Part shown: positions 36,895 through 45,564 of the stretch, in pieces
Numbering within the stretch: position 1 is the stretch's first letter
Layout: the number at the start of each line of letters is the position of its first letter
From: CAVTGO01 sp963734275
Lineage (GTDB): Bacteria > Actinomycetota > UBA4738 > HRBIN12
NCBI GenBank assembly: GCA_963734275.1
Contig: CAVTGO010000006.1
Location: forward strand, 109,866-173,865
DNA: 64,000 nt
Direction: 5' to 3'
Notes under the pieces: model-generated
Databases searched by the model: none
Told to the model about the DNA's origin: nothing
What the model saw: the letters and a program-made list of their open reading frames with translations, nothing else
Translations under genes and position numbers: made by a program

Positions 36895-38087
36895 GCGCGG
36901 CTCCGGGGGATCCGCAGGGCGACCTCCGTACCTTGCCCCGGCTGGCTCTCGATGACCGCGACGCCGCCGTTGCGCTCCATGCGGCGCTCGATCGACTCGG
37001 CGATGCCGTGGCGGTCGGGCGGGATGCTCGAGCGCGAGAAGCCGACACCCTGGTCGCGCACGAACGCCGTGACCTGGTCGTCCTCGACCTCGACGTAGAC
37101 CGACACGCCGCGAGCGCCAGAGTGACGGGCAGCGTTCACCATCGCCTCGCGACTCGCATGCACGAGCGCGAACACGCCGTCGTCGAGCGGGCAGTCCCCC
37201 ACCATCACGACCTCGACGCGCGTGCGGTGGGTACGCTCGACCTCCGCGGCGACGGTGTCGAACGCGGCCGAAAGCGAGTCGGCGCCGCCGACGGGGGTCT
37301 TGCCGTACAGCCACGTGCGGAGCTCACGCTCCTGGCCGCGCGCCAGGGCGACTATCTCGCCAGGGTCTTCGGTGCGCTGGATCAGCGCGAGGGTCTGGAG
37401 CACCGAGTCGTGCAGGTGCGCGGCCATCTCGGCGCGCTCCTCGGAGCGGATGCGCTCGCGGCGCTCCTCGGTGACCTGCCGGGCCAGGCGCATCACCCAC
37501 GGTCCGGCGATGACCGTGACGCCGAGGAGCACCGCTGCGACCGCGAACGGGGCGCTCAGGCCGAGCGGGCGGTTGGTGGACAGGAACGCGACGAGCGCGC
37601 CGAACACGAGCAGGCCGCCGATCGCGAGCCGGATCCGGCCGACGTCGGTGGGGTTCGAGACCCAGCGACCCCAGCGAGCGCGGTCGGCCTCCGCGCCGCG
37701 GGTGTAGAGCACGGCCGAGCCGAGACCGAGGAGCGCCGCCGGCCAGCCGACGCCGTCGCCGAACCAGAGGCCAGCCTGGCGGAGCAGGAGCAGCATGCCC
37801 CCGACGATCAGCGAGACAGCCAGCACCTGCTGCGGGCTGCTCCCCGGACGGGGGACGCGAGCTTCGGGGTCGGGCGCGCGCGAGACGAGCGCGGCGGCCA
37901 CGTAGAGGAGTACGCCCACACCGCCGGCCAGCGCGAGCACGACGAGGGCCAGCCGGACGATCACGGGGTCCGCGCCGAGGCGCTCCCCCAGGCCGCCGGC
38001 GACCCCGGCCAGCACGCGGTCGCCGGAGCTGCGTCGGAACACCGACCCGATGGTGGCACGTCTTCGGCCGGGCGGCATCGGGGACAT
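36891..38087 (-). CDS. PspC-domain sensor histidine kinase
   Basis: A 398-residue membrane kinase. The N-terminal RRSSGDRVLAGVAGGLGERLGADPVIVR is a PspC domain, followed by several membrane segments (residues about 45-195), then MAAHLHDSVLQTLALI with the phospho-accepting His of the HisKA_3-like group, and the ATPase with EAMVNAARHSGA (N box) and VRDQGVGF (G box). It probably senses membrane damage and phosphorylates the adjacent regulator. An ATG at 38078 is also possible; the first of the 12-bp repeats overlaps the 38087 start codon. Confidence 0.9.
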   Translation of the reverse strand: MSPMPPGRRRATIGSVFRRSSGDRVLAGVAGGLGERLGADPVIVRLALVVLALAGGVGVLLYVAAALVSRAPDPEARVPRPGSSPQQVLAVSLIVGGMLLLLRQAGLWFGDGVGWPAALLGLGSAVLYTRGAEADRARWGRWVSNPTDVGRIRLAIGGLLVFGALVAFLSTNRPLGLSAPFAVAAVLLGVTVIAGPWVMRLARQVTEERRERIRSEERAEMAAHLHDSVLQTLALIQRTEDPGEIVALARGQERELRTWLYGKTPVGGADSLSAAFDTVAAEVERTHRTRVEVVMVGDCPLDDGVFALVHASREAMVNAARHSGARGVSVYVEVEDDQVTAFVRDQGVGFSRSSIPPDRHGIAESIERRMERNGGVAVIESQPGQGTEVALRIPRSRA

Positions 38088-38136
38088 CCCGGAGGCCCGG
38101 GCACGCGGTCTCAGGGTTTTTCCAGGGACATCCCGG
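38081..38136. promoter_or_regulatory. Divergent PspC promoter with 12-bp direct repeats
   Basis: GGGACATCCCGG occurs at 38081-38092 and again at 38125-38136, 44 bases apart (about four helical turns). A TCAGGG element at 38111-38116 followed by five T and CCAGGGA precedes the second copy. The region separates the PspC kinase from the PspC membrane gene, so these may be binding sites for the adjacent response regulator. That role is inference. Confidence 0.5.
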
Positions 38137-38164
38137 ATGGCGCGCGGCCCGGGCGGTCGGCAGG

Positions 38165-39493
38165 ATGGGCTCGATGATCGACGAGCCGCGCCCGACGGTG
38201 ACCCAGGAGGCGCCCGTGCGTGCTCCGCGCCGCCGGCTCCGGCGCCGAGGCGAGGACGACCGCGTGATCGCCGGCGTCGCGGGCGGGATCGCCGACCGGT
38301 TCGACATCTCGACCACCCTGGTGCGAGGCGTGTTCGGGGCCGCGGCGGTCGGCTTCGTCCTGTTCGCGTTCCGGGCGCTCGTCGGGGATGCGCCGTTCAG
38401 GCTGCTCAGTGAGCTCGGTCTCGGCCGACTCGGGCGGTTCGAGCGGCTCCTCGTGCTCTTCTCGTGGCTCGGTGTCCTCACGTACTTCGTGCTCTGGGGC
38501 CTGGTCCCGGCCGAGGACCTCCCGGACTCCGCGGGCCAGCGCGCCGCGCGGCGGGTCCCGAGGGTCGCGAGGCACCTGCGGACCTGGCTCGGCGTCGTCC
38601 TGATCGTGGCCGGCATCGCCTTCGTCGGCGAGGAGTTGAACCTGTGGGATGAAGGGGTCGCCTTCGCCGCGATCCTGATCGCACTCGGCGTGATGCTGTA
38701 CCGGCGCGACCAGCAGGTCGTCGAGGAGACGTTCGGGGCTCCGCCAGAGCCTCGGCTGGAGCCCTCGTCCCCGCAGCCGGCCGCCGTGGAGGTACCCGTG
38801 AGGATCCGAGCGCCTCGGGAGCGCTCGCCGCTCGGGTGGATCGTGCTGGGCGTCGCCCTGCTCGCGGTGGGCGTCGCGGCGATCGCGGTCAACCTCGGCG
38901 TGGGTCACCTCACGTTGCAGCAGTACCCGGCGATCGCGCTGCTCGTGCTCTCGATCGGCATGCTGGTCGGGGCGTTCGTCGGGCGGGCCCGTTGGCTGTC
39001 GGTCGTCGCGGTGCTCGTCGTGCCGTTCCTGCTAGCGGCGAGCCTGATCCACGTGCCGCTCGAGGGCGGGTACGGCGACGTCTACGTGCGGGCCCGGACA
39101 TCGGGCGCCGTCGCGGGGAGCTACCAACGCGTAGGGGGCGGGATCTTCCTCGACCTCACCCCCCTGAAGGGCGACGACGGTCGGCTCTTCACGAGCGTCA
39201 CGACGGGTTTCGGCGACGTGAACGTGTTGGTGCCGTACGACGCGCACGTGGTGCTCTCGGCCGAGGTCGGCGCCGGCGAGATCTGGATCGGGGCGCGGAA
39301 CGAGGAGGGTGCCGAGATCGCGGTCTCGGGCGTTCGGTGGGAGCCGAAGTACGGGGACGGCGTGACGTTCGAGATCGCGGCGGCCCTGGGGATCGGAAGC
39401 GTGTGGATCACCCGGGTCGCGCCGACGAAGAAGGAGAAGCGGCTGCTCGAGCGGGAGCTGCGGCTGGCGGAGCGCGAGGGGGCGGCCGCGTGA
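38165..39493 (+). CDS. PspC-domain membrane protein with C-terminal LiaF-like region
   Basis: A 442-residue protein. An N-terminal basic stretch (RAPRRRLRRRGEDDR) precedes the PspC domain VIAGVAGGIADRFDISTTLVRG, then roughly seven membrane segments and a C-terminal beta-rich region (FTSVTTGFGDVNVLVPYDAHVVLSAEVGAGEIWI) like the LiaF/DUF2154 wall-active domain. By analogy it would restrain or tune the neighbouring kinase. ATG at 38165 or 38174. The next small gene overlaps its end. Confidence 0.87.
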   Translation: MGSMIDEPRPTVTQEAPVRAPRRRLRRRGEDDRVIAGVAGGIADRFDISTTLVRGVFGAAAVGFVLFAFRALVGDAPFRLLSELGLGRLGRFERLLVLFSWLGVLTYFVLWGLVPAEDLPDSAGQRAARRVPRVARHLRTWLGVVLIVAGIAFVGEELNLWDEGVAFAAILIALGVMLYRRDQQVVEETFGAPPEPRLEPSSPQPAAVEVPVRIRAPRERSPLGWIVLGVALLAVGVAAIAVNLGVGHLTLQQYPAIALLVLSIGMLVGAFVGRARWLSVVAVLVVPFLLAASLIHVPLEGGYGDVYVRARTSGAVAGSYQRVGGGIFLDLTPLKGDDGRLFTSVTTGFGDVNVLVPYDAHVVLSAEVGAGEIWIGARNEEGAEIAVSGVRWEPKYGDGVTFEIAAALGIGSVWITRVAPTKKEKRLLERELRLAEREGAAA

Positions 39494-39729
39494 AGCCGCA
39501 TCGGTTCGATCCGATCTCGTTCGTCCTCGGCCTCGTGTTCCTGGTAGTCGCCCTCGCCTTCCTCGGTGGCGAGCGGAGCGTGGCCGACATCGGCGAGGTG
39601 TGGCTGTGGGCCCTGCCGGTGAGCGCGGTCGGGCTGTTGATCGTCGCGTACGGACTGCGACGCGCGCTACTGCGCGAGGAGGAGCCGTCGCCGCCGGATC
39701 ATGTCGGCCGCGCCGACGACGAAACGTAG
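39490..39729 (+). CDS. Small two-TM membrane protein
   Basis: A 79-residue protein with two segments (FVLGLVFLVVALAFLGG and WLWALPVSAVGLLIVAYGL) and a charged C-terminus. The GTG overlaps the PspC gene end (GTGA), so it belongs to the same unit. Actinobacterial PspC loci commonly carry such a small membrane protein; its role is unknown. Confidence 0.75.
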   Translation: MKPHRFDPISFVLGLVFLVVALAFLGGERSVADIGEVWLWALPVSAVGLLIVAYGLRRALLREEEPSPPDHVGRADDET

Positions 39730-39807
39730 CGCGGCTCCATCGGAACTACCCGGCCGGGTGTGACGTGGTTCACTGCGCGTCGAACGCGCGGTCGGTACCG
39801 TCGGCGC

Positions 39808-40986
39808 ATGGGCATGCTGCGATCGGCCTTCGACGAGCTGCGGGCCGAGGATCTGCGCTTCGCGGGAGACGACGATCTGGAGTCCGACCTCGTCGAGCTC
39901 GAGCGCGCGGCTGGCATCCTCGAGGTCGAGCGATCCCGACGCATCCTCGAGTTCGAGCGTCGGCAGGTCTTCCGGCGCGACGGGCATCTATCGGTCGCGT
40001 CGTGGATCGCCGCGCGGTTCCGGCTCTCGTGGTCGTCGGCGATGGGGCAGGTCCGACAGGCGCGGGCCTTGGACCGGATGCCGCGTGCGCGTTCGGCGCT
40101 CGCGGAGGGCGAGGTGTCGCGATCGGCGGTCGGGATGCTCGCCACGGCGCGCGAAGCGGACCCGTACGCGTTCGCGCGCGCCGAGGCCGGACTGGTCGAG
40201 GCCGCCCGCTCCATGCCGATGGCGGAGCTGAAGGGCACCCTCGCCTACTGGCGGCAGGTCGCCGAGCCCCAGCGCTTCGAGCGTGAGCACGAGCGCATGC
40301 TGGAGCGTCGACGGCTCCACGTGTCGGCCACGTTCGAGGGCATGGTGCGCGTCGACGGCGACCTCGACCCCGAGACCGGGCAGACGCTAATGACGGCGCT
40401 CCGCAGCATCCAGGACGCGCATACGCGGAGTGGCCCCGATCTGCGGAACCCGGCGCAGCGGCGGGCGGACGCCATCGGCGAGCTCAGCCGCTGGTGGCTC
40501 GACGGGTCGGACCGGCCGGTGGTGGCCGGCGAGCGCCCGCACGTGACCGTGACGATGGACCTCGAGGCGCTCGAGGGGCGCGTGGGCCGGCGGTGCCAGC
40601 TCGACGACGCGGGGAGGGTGCCCCAGGAGGCGGCGCGGCGGATCGCGTGCGACGCCACCGTGGCGCGTGTGATCACCTCGGCGCGCTCGGAGCCGCTCGA
40701 CGTGGGCCGGCGCACATCGGTCGTACCGGCGCCGCTCCGTCGCGCGGTCGCGATCCGCGATGCGCGCTGCCGGTTCCCGGGCTGCGACCGGCCGCCGGGC
40801 TGGTGCGACGCGCACCACGTCCGGCATTGGGCCGATGGCGGGGCGACCGCGCTCGACAACCTCGTGCTGCTGTGCCGGGCGCATCACCGGATCGTGCACA
40901 AGGGCTTCGGGCTGGAGATGGTGGACGGGCGGCCGGCGTTCTCGCGTCCCGACGGGTCGGTGATCGAGGACCGGGCGCCGCCGTAG
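39808..40986 (+). CDS. DUF222/HNH endonuclease domain protein (13E12-repeat type)
   Basis: A 392-residue protein. The N-terminal part is DUF222 (ERAAGILEVERSRRILEFERR, SWSSAMGQVRQARALDRMPRARSAL), and the C-terminus carries CRFPGCDRPPGWCDAHHVRHW near residue 322 with LVLLCRAHHRIVHKGFG, an HNH nuclease with zinc-binding cysteines. The family is abundant in actinobacteria, some in mobile contexts (REP13E12). No inverted repeats or partner transposase are seen here. ATG at 39808 or 39814. Confidence 0.9.
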   Translation: MGMLRSAFDELRAEDLRFAGDDDLESDLVELERAAGILEVERSRRILEFERRQVFRRDGHLSVASWIAARFRLSWSSAMGQVRQARALDRMPRARSALAEGEVSRSAVGMLATAREADPYAFARAEAGLVEAARSMPMAELKGTLAYWRQVAEPQRFEREHERMLERRRLHVSATFEGMVRVDGDLDPETGQTLMTALRSIQDAHTRSGPDLRNPAQRRADAIGELSRWWLDGSDRPVVAGERPHVTVTMDLEALEGRVGRRCQLDDAGRVPQEAARRIACDATVARVITSARSEPLDVGRRTSVVPAPLRRAVAIRDARCRFPGCDRPPGWCDAHHVRHWADGGATALDNLVLLCRAHHRIVHKGFGLEMVDGRPAFSRPDGSVIEDRAPP

Positions 40987-40994
40987 CGGGCGCC

Positions 40995-42506
40995 TCAGTC
41001 CTCCTCGTGGCCGTTCCCGTTGGCGTTCGCGTGATCCGGCGGGCCGGAGCCCTCGTCCTTGCCGTGGTCGTCCTCGGACCCCTCGTCGGGGGCGGGCTCC
41101 TCGGTGACGGCTGCGGGCGGGGCCAGCTGGATCGCGACCACGACGTCGTCGAGTGCCGCGCCGATCCGTGACGCCGCCTCGATCGTGGCGTCGTCCTCGG
41201 AGACGGCCTCGGCCAGGGTCGTGCGCACGTCGTCGATCGGCCCGGCTAGCTTCTCGAGGTCGTCGCCCTCCTCGTAGTGCTCGAGGATCGACTCGACGTC
41301 CTTGCGCAGATCCCCTGCCACCCCTTCCGTGATCTGGCCGCCCGCCTGCTCGGCGGCGACGGCGGAGAACAGGCCCGCGAACGCGTCGGTCACGCCGAGC
41401 GACCCGGCGGGCGACGTGCTGGCCGTCGGACCCGTGGGCTCCTCGGTCGTCGCACCCGCCTCCTGGGACCGGCGGAGCTCGCGGCGCGCCCCGGCCAGAT
41501 CGGAGTCATCGAGGAGCAGGACGGCGAGGACCCCGAGGATCGCGAGCCCGGCGACGATCGGGATCCAGTTCGGGAAGCCCCGCGACGCCCGGTGCTGCCC
41601 CGCGCGGGGCACGATGGGCACGGGCCGGGTCTCGGCCGCGTCGTCCTCGACCACCGCGACGAGCGGCATCGTTGCGGTCGGGTCATCGTCGATGACCGCA
41701 GCCGCGAGGGCGTGCTCGAGCTCGGCCGCCGAACCGTAGCGCTGCGCCGGATCCTTCTCGAGGGCGCGGACGACGACCGCGTCCAGGTCCTCGGGGACGG
41801 GGACCACCGACGAGGGCGGTGGCGCCGGCTCGTTCACGTGCTGGTACAGGGCCGCCACGGGTGAGTCCGCGACGAACGGCGGCCGGCCGGCGAGCATCTG
41901 GAACACCACGCACCCGAGCGCGTAGATGTCGGATCGCTCGTCGCCGGGCTCGCCGCGCGCCTGCTCGGGCGACAGGTACGAGGCGCTGCCGATCACCGCG
42001 CCGCTGCGGGTGAGCGCGTCGGTCCCGGCGGCACGCGCGATCCCGAAGTCGAGGACCTTCACGCGGCCGTCCTCGGTGAGCATCACGTTGCCGGGCTTCA
42101 CGTCACGGTGGATCACGCCGGCCTCGTGGGCGGCCGCGAGCGCGTGACACACCTCGGCCGCGATGGTGACCACTCGCCGGGGATCGAGGCGTCCCTCACG
42201 CTTGAGGAGCTCGCCGAGGGTCTCGCCCTCGACGAGCTCGGTCACGATGTACTGCGTCTCACCGTCCGAGCCGCTGTCGTAGACCGCGACGATGCTCGGG
42301 TGGTTGAGGGAGGCGGCGTGGCGAGCCTCGGCCCGGAACCGCCGCACGAAGGACTCGTCCCGGTCGTACGGAGGCGCCAGCACCTTCAGCGCGACGGGGC
42401 GGCGGAGCTTGCGGTCGGTCCCGCGATGGACGCGAGCCATCCCACCCTCGCCGAGCAGGGGCCCGAGCTCGTACCGGTCCGCGAGGACCGTGGTCGCCTG
42501 CTGCAC
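40995..42506 (-). CDS. PknB-type serine/threonine protein kinase
   Basis: A 503-residue membrane kinase. The glycine loop LGEGGMARVHRG, Lys in VALKVL, catalytic loop VIHRDVKPGNVML and KVLDFGIAR (DFG) lie within the first 270 residues; a single membrane segment PIVAGLAILGVLAVLLL follows near residue 320, and the extracellular tail is acidic without PASTA repeats. It may respond to external signals without peptidoglycan binding. GTG at 42506 is chosen because a TTG at 42539 adds non-kinase residues. It lies beside the truncated DUF2207 gene on the same strand. Confidence 0.92.
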   Translation of the reverse strand: MQQATTVLADRYELGPLLGEGGMARVHRGTDRKLRRPVALKVLAPPYDRDESFVRRFRAEARHAASLNHPSIVAVYDSGSDGETQYIVTELVEGETLGELLKREGRLDPRRVVTIAAEVCHALAAAHEAGVIHRDVKPGNVMLTEDGRVKVLDFGIARAAGTDALTRSGAVIGSASYLSPEQARGEPGDERSDIYALGCVVFQMLAGRPPFVADSPVAALYQHVNEPAPPPSSVVPVPEDLDAVVVRALEKDPAQRYGSAAELEHALAAAVIDDDPTATMPLVAVVEDDAAETRPVPIVPRAGQHRASRGFPNWIPIVAGLAILGVLAVLLLDDSDLAGARRELRRSQEAGATTEEPTGPTASTSPAGSLGVTDAFAGLFSAVAAEQAGGQITEGVAGDLRKDVESILEHYEEGDDLEKLAGPIDDVRTTLAEAVSEDDATIEAASRIGAALDDVVVAIQLAPPAAVTEEPAPDEGSEDDHGKDEGSGPPDHANANGNGHEED

Positions 42507-42549
42507 CCGAGAACTGTACCCGGAGAGCTGCCCGCTCAAGCCGGGGAAG

Positions 42550-43180
42550 CTACCCGGCCCCGCCGCCGGTCCCGCCGCCGCCTCCTCCGCCTCCGCCCGA
42601 GAACCCGCCCGAGCTGAAGCCGCTCGACGAGCTGCTCGAGCCGGATCCGCCGGTGGTGCTGCGGCTCACGCTCGCCATCGACGACACGACGATGGCCGGG
42701 GTCGCGGCCTGGAAGCTGCGCCACGCGTTGATCCCGGCCAAGCCGCTCGGCCCGCCCGGGATCGGCGAGCGGAGCGTCTCGACCGGCACGAGCGCCGTCA
42801 CCTGCTTCTCGACCTCGTCGGCCACGTTCAGCGCGACGGCCCACTCGAGGTAGCGGTCCCAGATCACGACCGCGAGCGCGGGCGCGTTCGGGAGGTCGGA
42901 GAAGTCCTTCAGGTACGTTCGGAACGCGCCGAGCCGCATCACGCGCCGACGATCGTCCACGTGCAGCCTCGCCGGGATGATGCGGAGCGCCGCGATCAGG
43001 GAGAGCGCCGCGACCGGCACGAGCCACCACCCGATCCGGCCGCCGAGCCCCCACACGGCCGTCCAGATGCCGTACCCGGCCGCGGCGACGACCACGACCG
43101 CCGCCCCCGTGGACTCGAAGCGAGCGTCGCCCTTCTGGATCCGGCGGATCATGTCGGCGGACTTCATCCGCACGCCGCTC
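42550..43180 (-). CDS. DUF2207 membrane protein, C-terminal part only
   Basis: About 210 residues of a DUF2207-like protein: two segments (AAVVVVAAAGYGIWTAVW, GRIGWWLVPVAALSLIAALR), then FRTYLKDFSDLPNAPALAVVIWDRYLEWAVALNVADEV, and a low-complexity Ser/Gly end (GGFSGGGGGGGGGTGGGAG). The N-terminal domain is missing: upstream the frame runs into a glucanotransferase. DUF2207 proteins are membrane proteins of unknown role. This is the last gene of block 1, cut at the junction. Confidence 0.8.
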
Positions 43181-43220
43181 AGCCACGTGTTGTAACGGGC
43201 AGGATGGCCCGGCTGTTGCC
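43160..43220. other. Probable chimeric junction (DUF2207 / glucanotransferase)
   Basis: In one continuous minus-strand frame, the MalQ segment ending GCKVFRWQRHWQQPGHP changes to MRRIQKG-type DUF2207 residues near 43180-43210. MalQ proteins continue with a catalytic GTHDTE motif, which is absent. Sequence quality and gene style change at the same place. Read as a joining of two unrelated sequences. Confidence 0.7.
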
Positions 43221-44379
43221 AGTGCCGCTGCCAGCGGAACACCTTGCAGCCGGGGACGCCCAACCGGGTCATCGCCGCGCGCACGAAGTCGGGAACCACG
43301 CCCAGGTCCTCCGCCACGATCGTGGCGCCAGACGCCAGGAACACGCGCAGCACGTGTTCGCCCAGCGCCACCTGCGCCGCTTCCTCGGCCGGGGTGAAAC
43401 CGAACGCGCCGCCGGGCTCGCGGAAGAACGTGCGGAAGAAACCGACCACGTGGTCCACCCGGTAGCCGTCGAACAGGTCCGCGTTCCGGCGGGCGCGCGC
43501 CGTCAGCCACTCGAACCCGCCGCGCTCCATCACGTCCCATCGGTAGACGGGCAGGTTCCAGTCCTGACCGGTGTCGCTGAACGCGTCGGGCGGAACGCCG
43601 AGCGACACGTCGAGGCGGAATTCGCCTTGACGCGCCCAGACGTCGGCGCTGTCCAGCGCCACCATGAACGGCAGGTCGCCGAAGATGACCACGTCTCCGG
43701 CGGCGTCGCGCGCCGCCCGCCACTGCTCGTCGGCGATCCACTGCAGATACGACCGGTAGCGGATCTCGCCGTCCAGCGCGGATTCGCGCGGCCTCGAGCG
43801 CCCCGGCTTCCCGGTCGCGCAGCGAAGCCGGCCACTCGGTCCAGGGGCGGCCGCCGTGCTCGTGATGCAGCGCGCGGAAGAGCGCGTAGGCCTCGATCCA
43901 CCACTCTTCGCGCTCGACGAAAGCGCGAAACGCCGCGCGCGCGTCGCCGTGCCGCCGCGTACGTCAACGTCATCGAAGCGCGCGAAGGCGCGGCGCAGCG
44001 CGTGATCCTTCAGCGCGCGCACCTCGCGGTAGCTCGACGCGGGCGCGAGGCGCGGAGCGCGGCCAGCCTTTCGGTCCACTGCGGCTCGAGCCCGCCCTCG
44101 CCGCCCAGGGCCTCGAAATCCGGCAGCCCGGCCAGCGAGATGAACGCCGGGTCGATCGCCATCCCGCTGAGCGCCGAGTACGGCGACGTCTCGTGCGCTG
44201 GCAGCTCGTTGATCGGCAGCAGCTGGATCAGCGACGTTGGCCGGCCGCCTTCGAGCCAGCGTGCGCAGCGGGCCCAGGCCGCCGATCTCGCCGATGCCCC
44301 AGTCCAGCCGCGACCGCAGCGAGAACAGCGGCAGCATCAGCCCGGCGCGGCGCCCCGGGCTCATCATGACGGCGTGCAC
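43180..44379 (-). CDS. malQ: 4-alpha-glucanotransferase, N-terminal two-thirds, frameshifted and truncated
   Basis: MalQ (GH77) remnants in several frames. The start is MSPGRRAGLMLPLFSLRSRL...WGIGEIGGLGPL near 44363-44290; APASSYREVRALKDHALRRAF follows, then IRYRSYLQWIADEQWR, VVIFGDLPFMVALDSADVWA, VPPDAFSDTGQDWNLPVY, DGYRVDHVVGFFRTFF (with the catalytic Asp) and AEDLGVVPDFVRAAM. At least three frameshifts lie between 44300 and 43760. The C-terminus is lost at the junction. It lies just after the aminotransferase on the same strand. MalQ remodels maltodextrins in glycogen metabolism. Confidence 0.8.
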
Positions 44380-44406
44380 GCGTGCCGCAGCGTGCGCTCG
44401 AACGCG

Positions 44407-45546
44407 TCAGCGAAACGTGGCGTCCGCCGGCAGCAGGCTGACCACCAGGAACGCCTCGTGCGTCGAAGTCGAAGAAGTAGCCGGGGTGCGCGAGCACGTG
44501 CTCGCGTTCCAGCAGGCTCAGCGGCCAGCGCCTCCTCGGATTGCAGCGCCGGCACGCGGACGACCACCGTCCAGCCGCCCTCCACCGGCAGGACGGTAGC
44601 ACGCGGGAAAGCTGGCCGCGATGCTCGCGGGCGTGCGCCAGGTTCCGCGCGCACGCGGGCGTGTATCGCCTCGCGCACCGCCCCGCCCGCCTGGAGCAGC
44701 GAGCCGGCGGCCAGCTGCACCGGCGTGCCGACCGACAGGTAGGTGTCGGCGATGTGCTCCAGACCGTCGAGCGCCTCGCGGCGCTCGGCGTCGGGGCCGC
44801 CGACGATGATCCACCCCAGCTTGACCTGCGGCAGCCCCAGCGTCTTCGACGCGCCGCCCAGCGAAAACGTCAGCACCGGCGCGTTCACTGCCAGATCCGA
44901 TCGCGGCGCCCGCGCGTCCAGCAGATAGTCGGCGAACACCTCGTCCACGATCAGCGCCCAGCCGCGATCCCGGCAGATCGCCTGCAAGGGCGCGCACCTC
45001 GCCTTCGTCGAGGCAGGAGCCGGTCGGGTTGTTGGGCGACACGAGCGACGCAGCGGCCCTGACGTGCTGCCGGTGCGGCCTCGACCGTGGCGAGATCGAC
45101 CTCCCACCGGCCGTGAAAGCGCAGGCGGTAGGCGTGCGTCGCCACGCCCTCGGCGCGGGCCAGGTGCTCGAACAGCGGGTAGCTGGGCCGCGGCACCAGC
45201 ACCGCTCTCGCCGGGTTCGCACAGCAGCTTGAACAGCCAGCCGTAGGCCTCGCTGGTGCTGGCGGTCAGCACGACCTGCTCGGGGGCGACCACCGCGCCT
45301 CGCGCGCATGGTCGGCGGCCACCGCCTCACGCGCCGCCGGCAGCCCGAGCGGCTGCGGATCGTAGCGCAGCGCCGACGGCTGTCCGAGCGGCGCCAGCAG
45401 ATCGCCGGGATACGGCAGGCCCACGCGGGTGGGGTTCGACTCGGTCAGATCGGCGATCGCCACGCCGCCGGCCCGCAGGCGCGTCGAGCGCGCGCGTCAG
45501 CTGCGTTCGGCGCTGCGCCTCGCGGCACCCGGGACGACAGGGTCAT
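44407..45546 (-). CDS. Class I/II aminotransferase, multiply frameshifted
   Basis: A PLP-dependent aminotransferase of about 380 residues reconstructed from at least three frames. N-terminal IADLTESNPTRVGLPYP, then ALRYDPQPLGLPAAREAVA, VVLTASTSEAYGWLFKLLCEPG, LVPRPSYPLFEHLARAEGV, SLVSPNNPTGS (PNNPTG signature), WALIVDEVFADYLLD and FSLGGASKTLGLPQVKLGW with the Schiff-base Lys. The end LLPADATFR before TGA at 44407 seems natural. Similar to AlaT/aspartate-type enzymes; specificity unknown. At least four frameshifts, almost certainly sequencing or assembly error. Confidence 0.82.
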
Positions 45547-45564
45547 GAACGGTTCATTCGCGCG

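Noticed and set aside
39808..40986. DUF222/HNH gene as a mobile element
   Set aside because: No terminal repeats, target duplication or transposase are visible, and the family is common as a chromosomal gene in actinobacteria.
42550..44379. A single MalQ-DUF2207 fusion protein of 609 residues
   Set aside because: The frame joins halves of two unrelated families, each missing essential parts, exactly where sequence quality changes; it is more likely an assembly artefact that happens to stay in frame.
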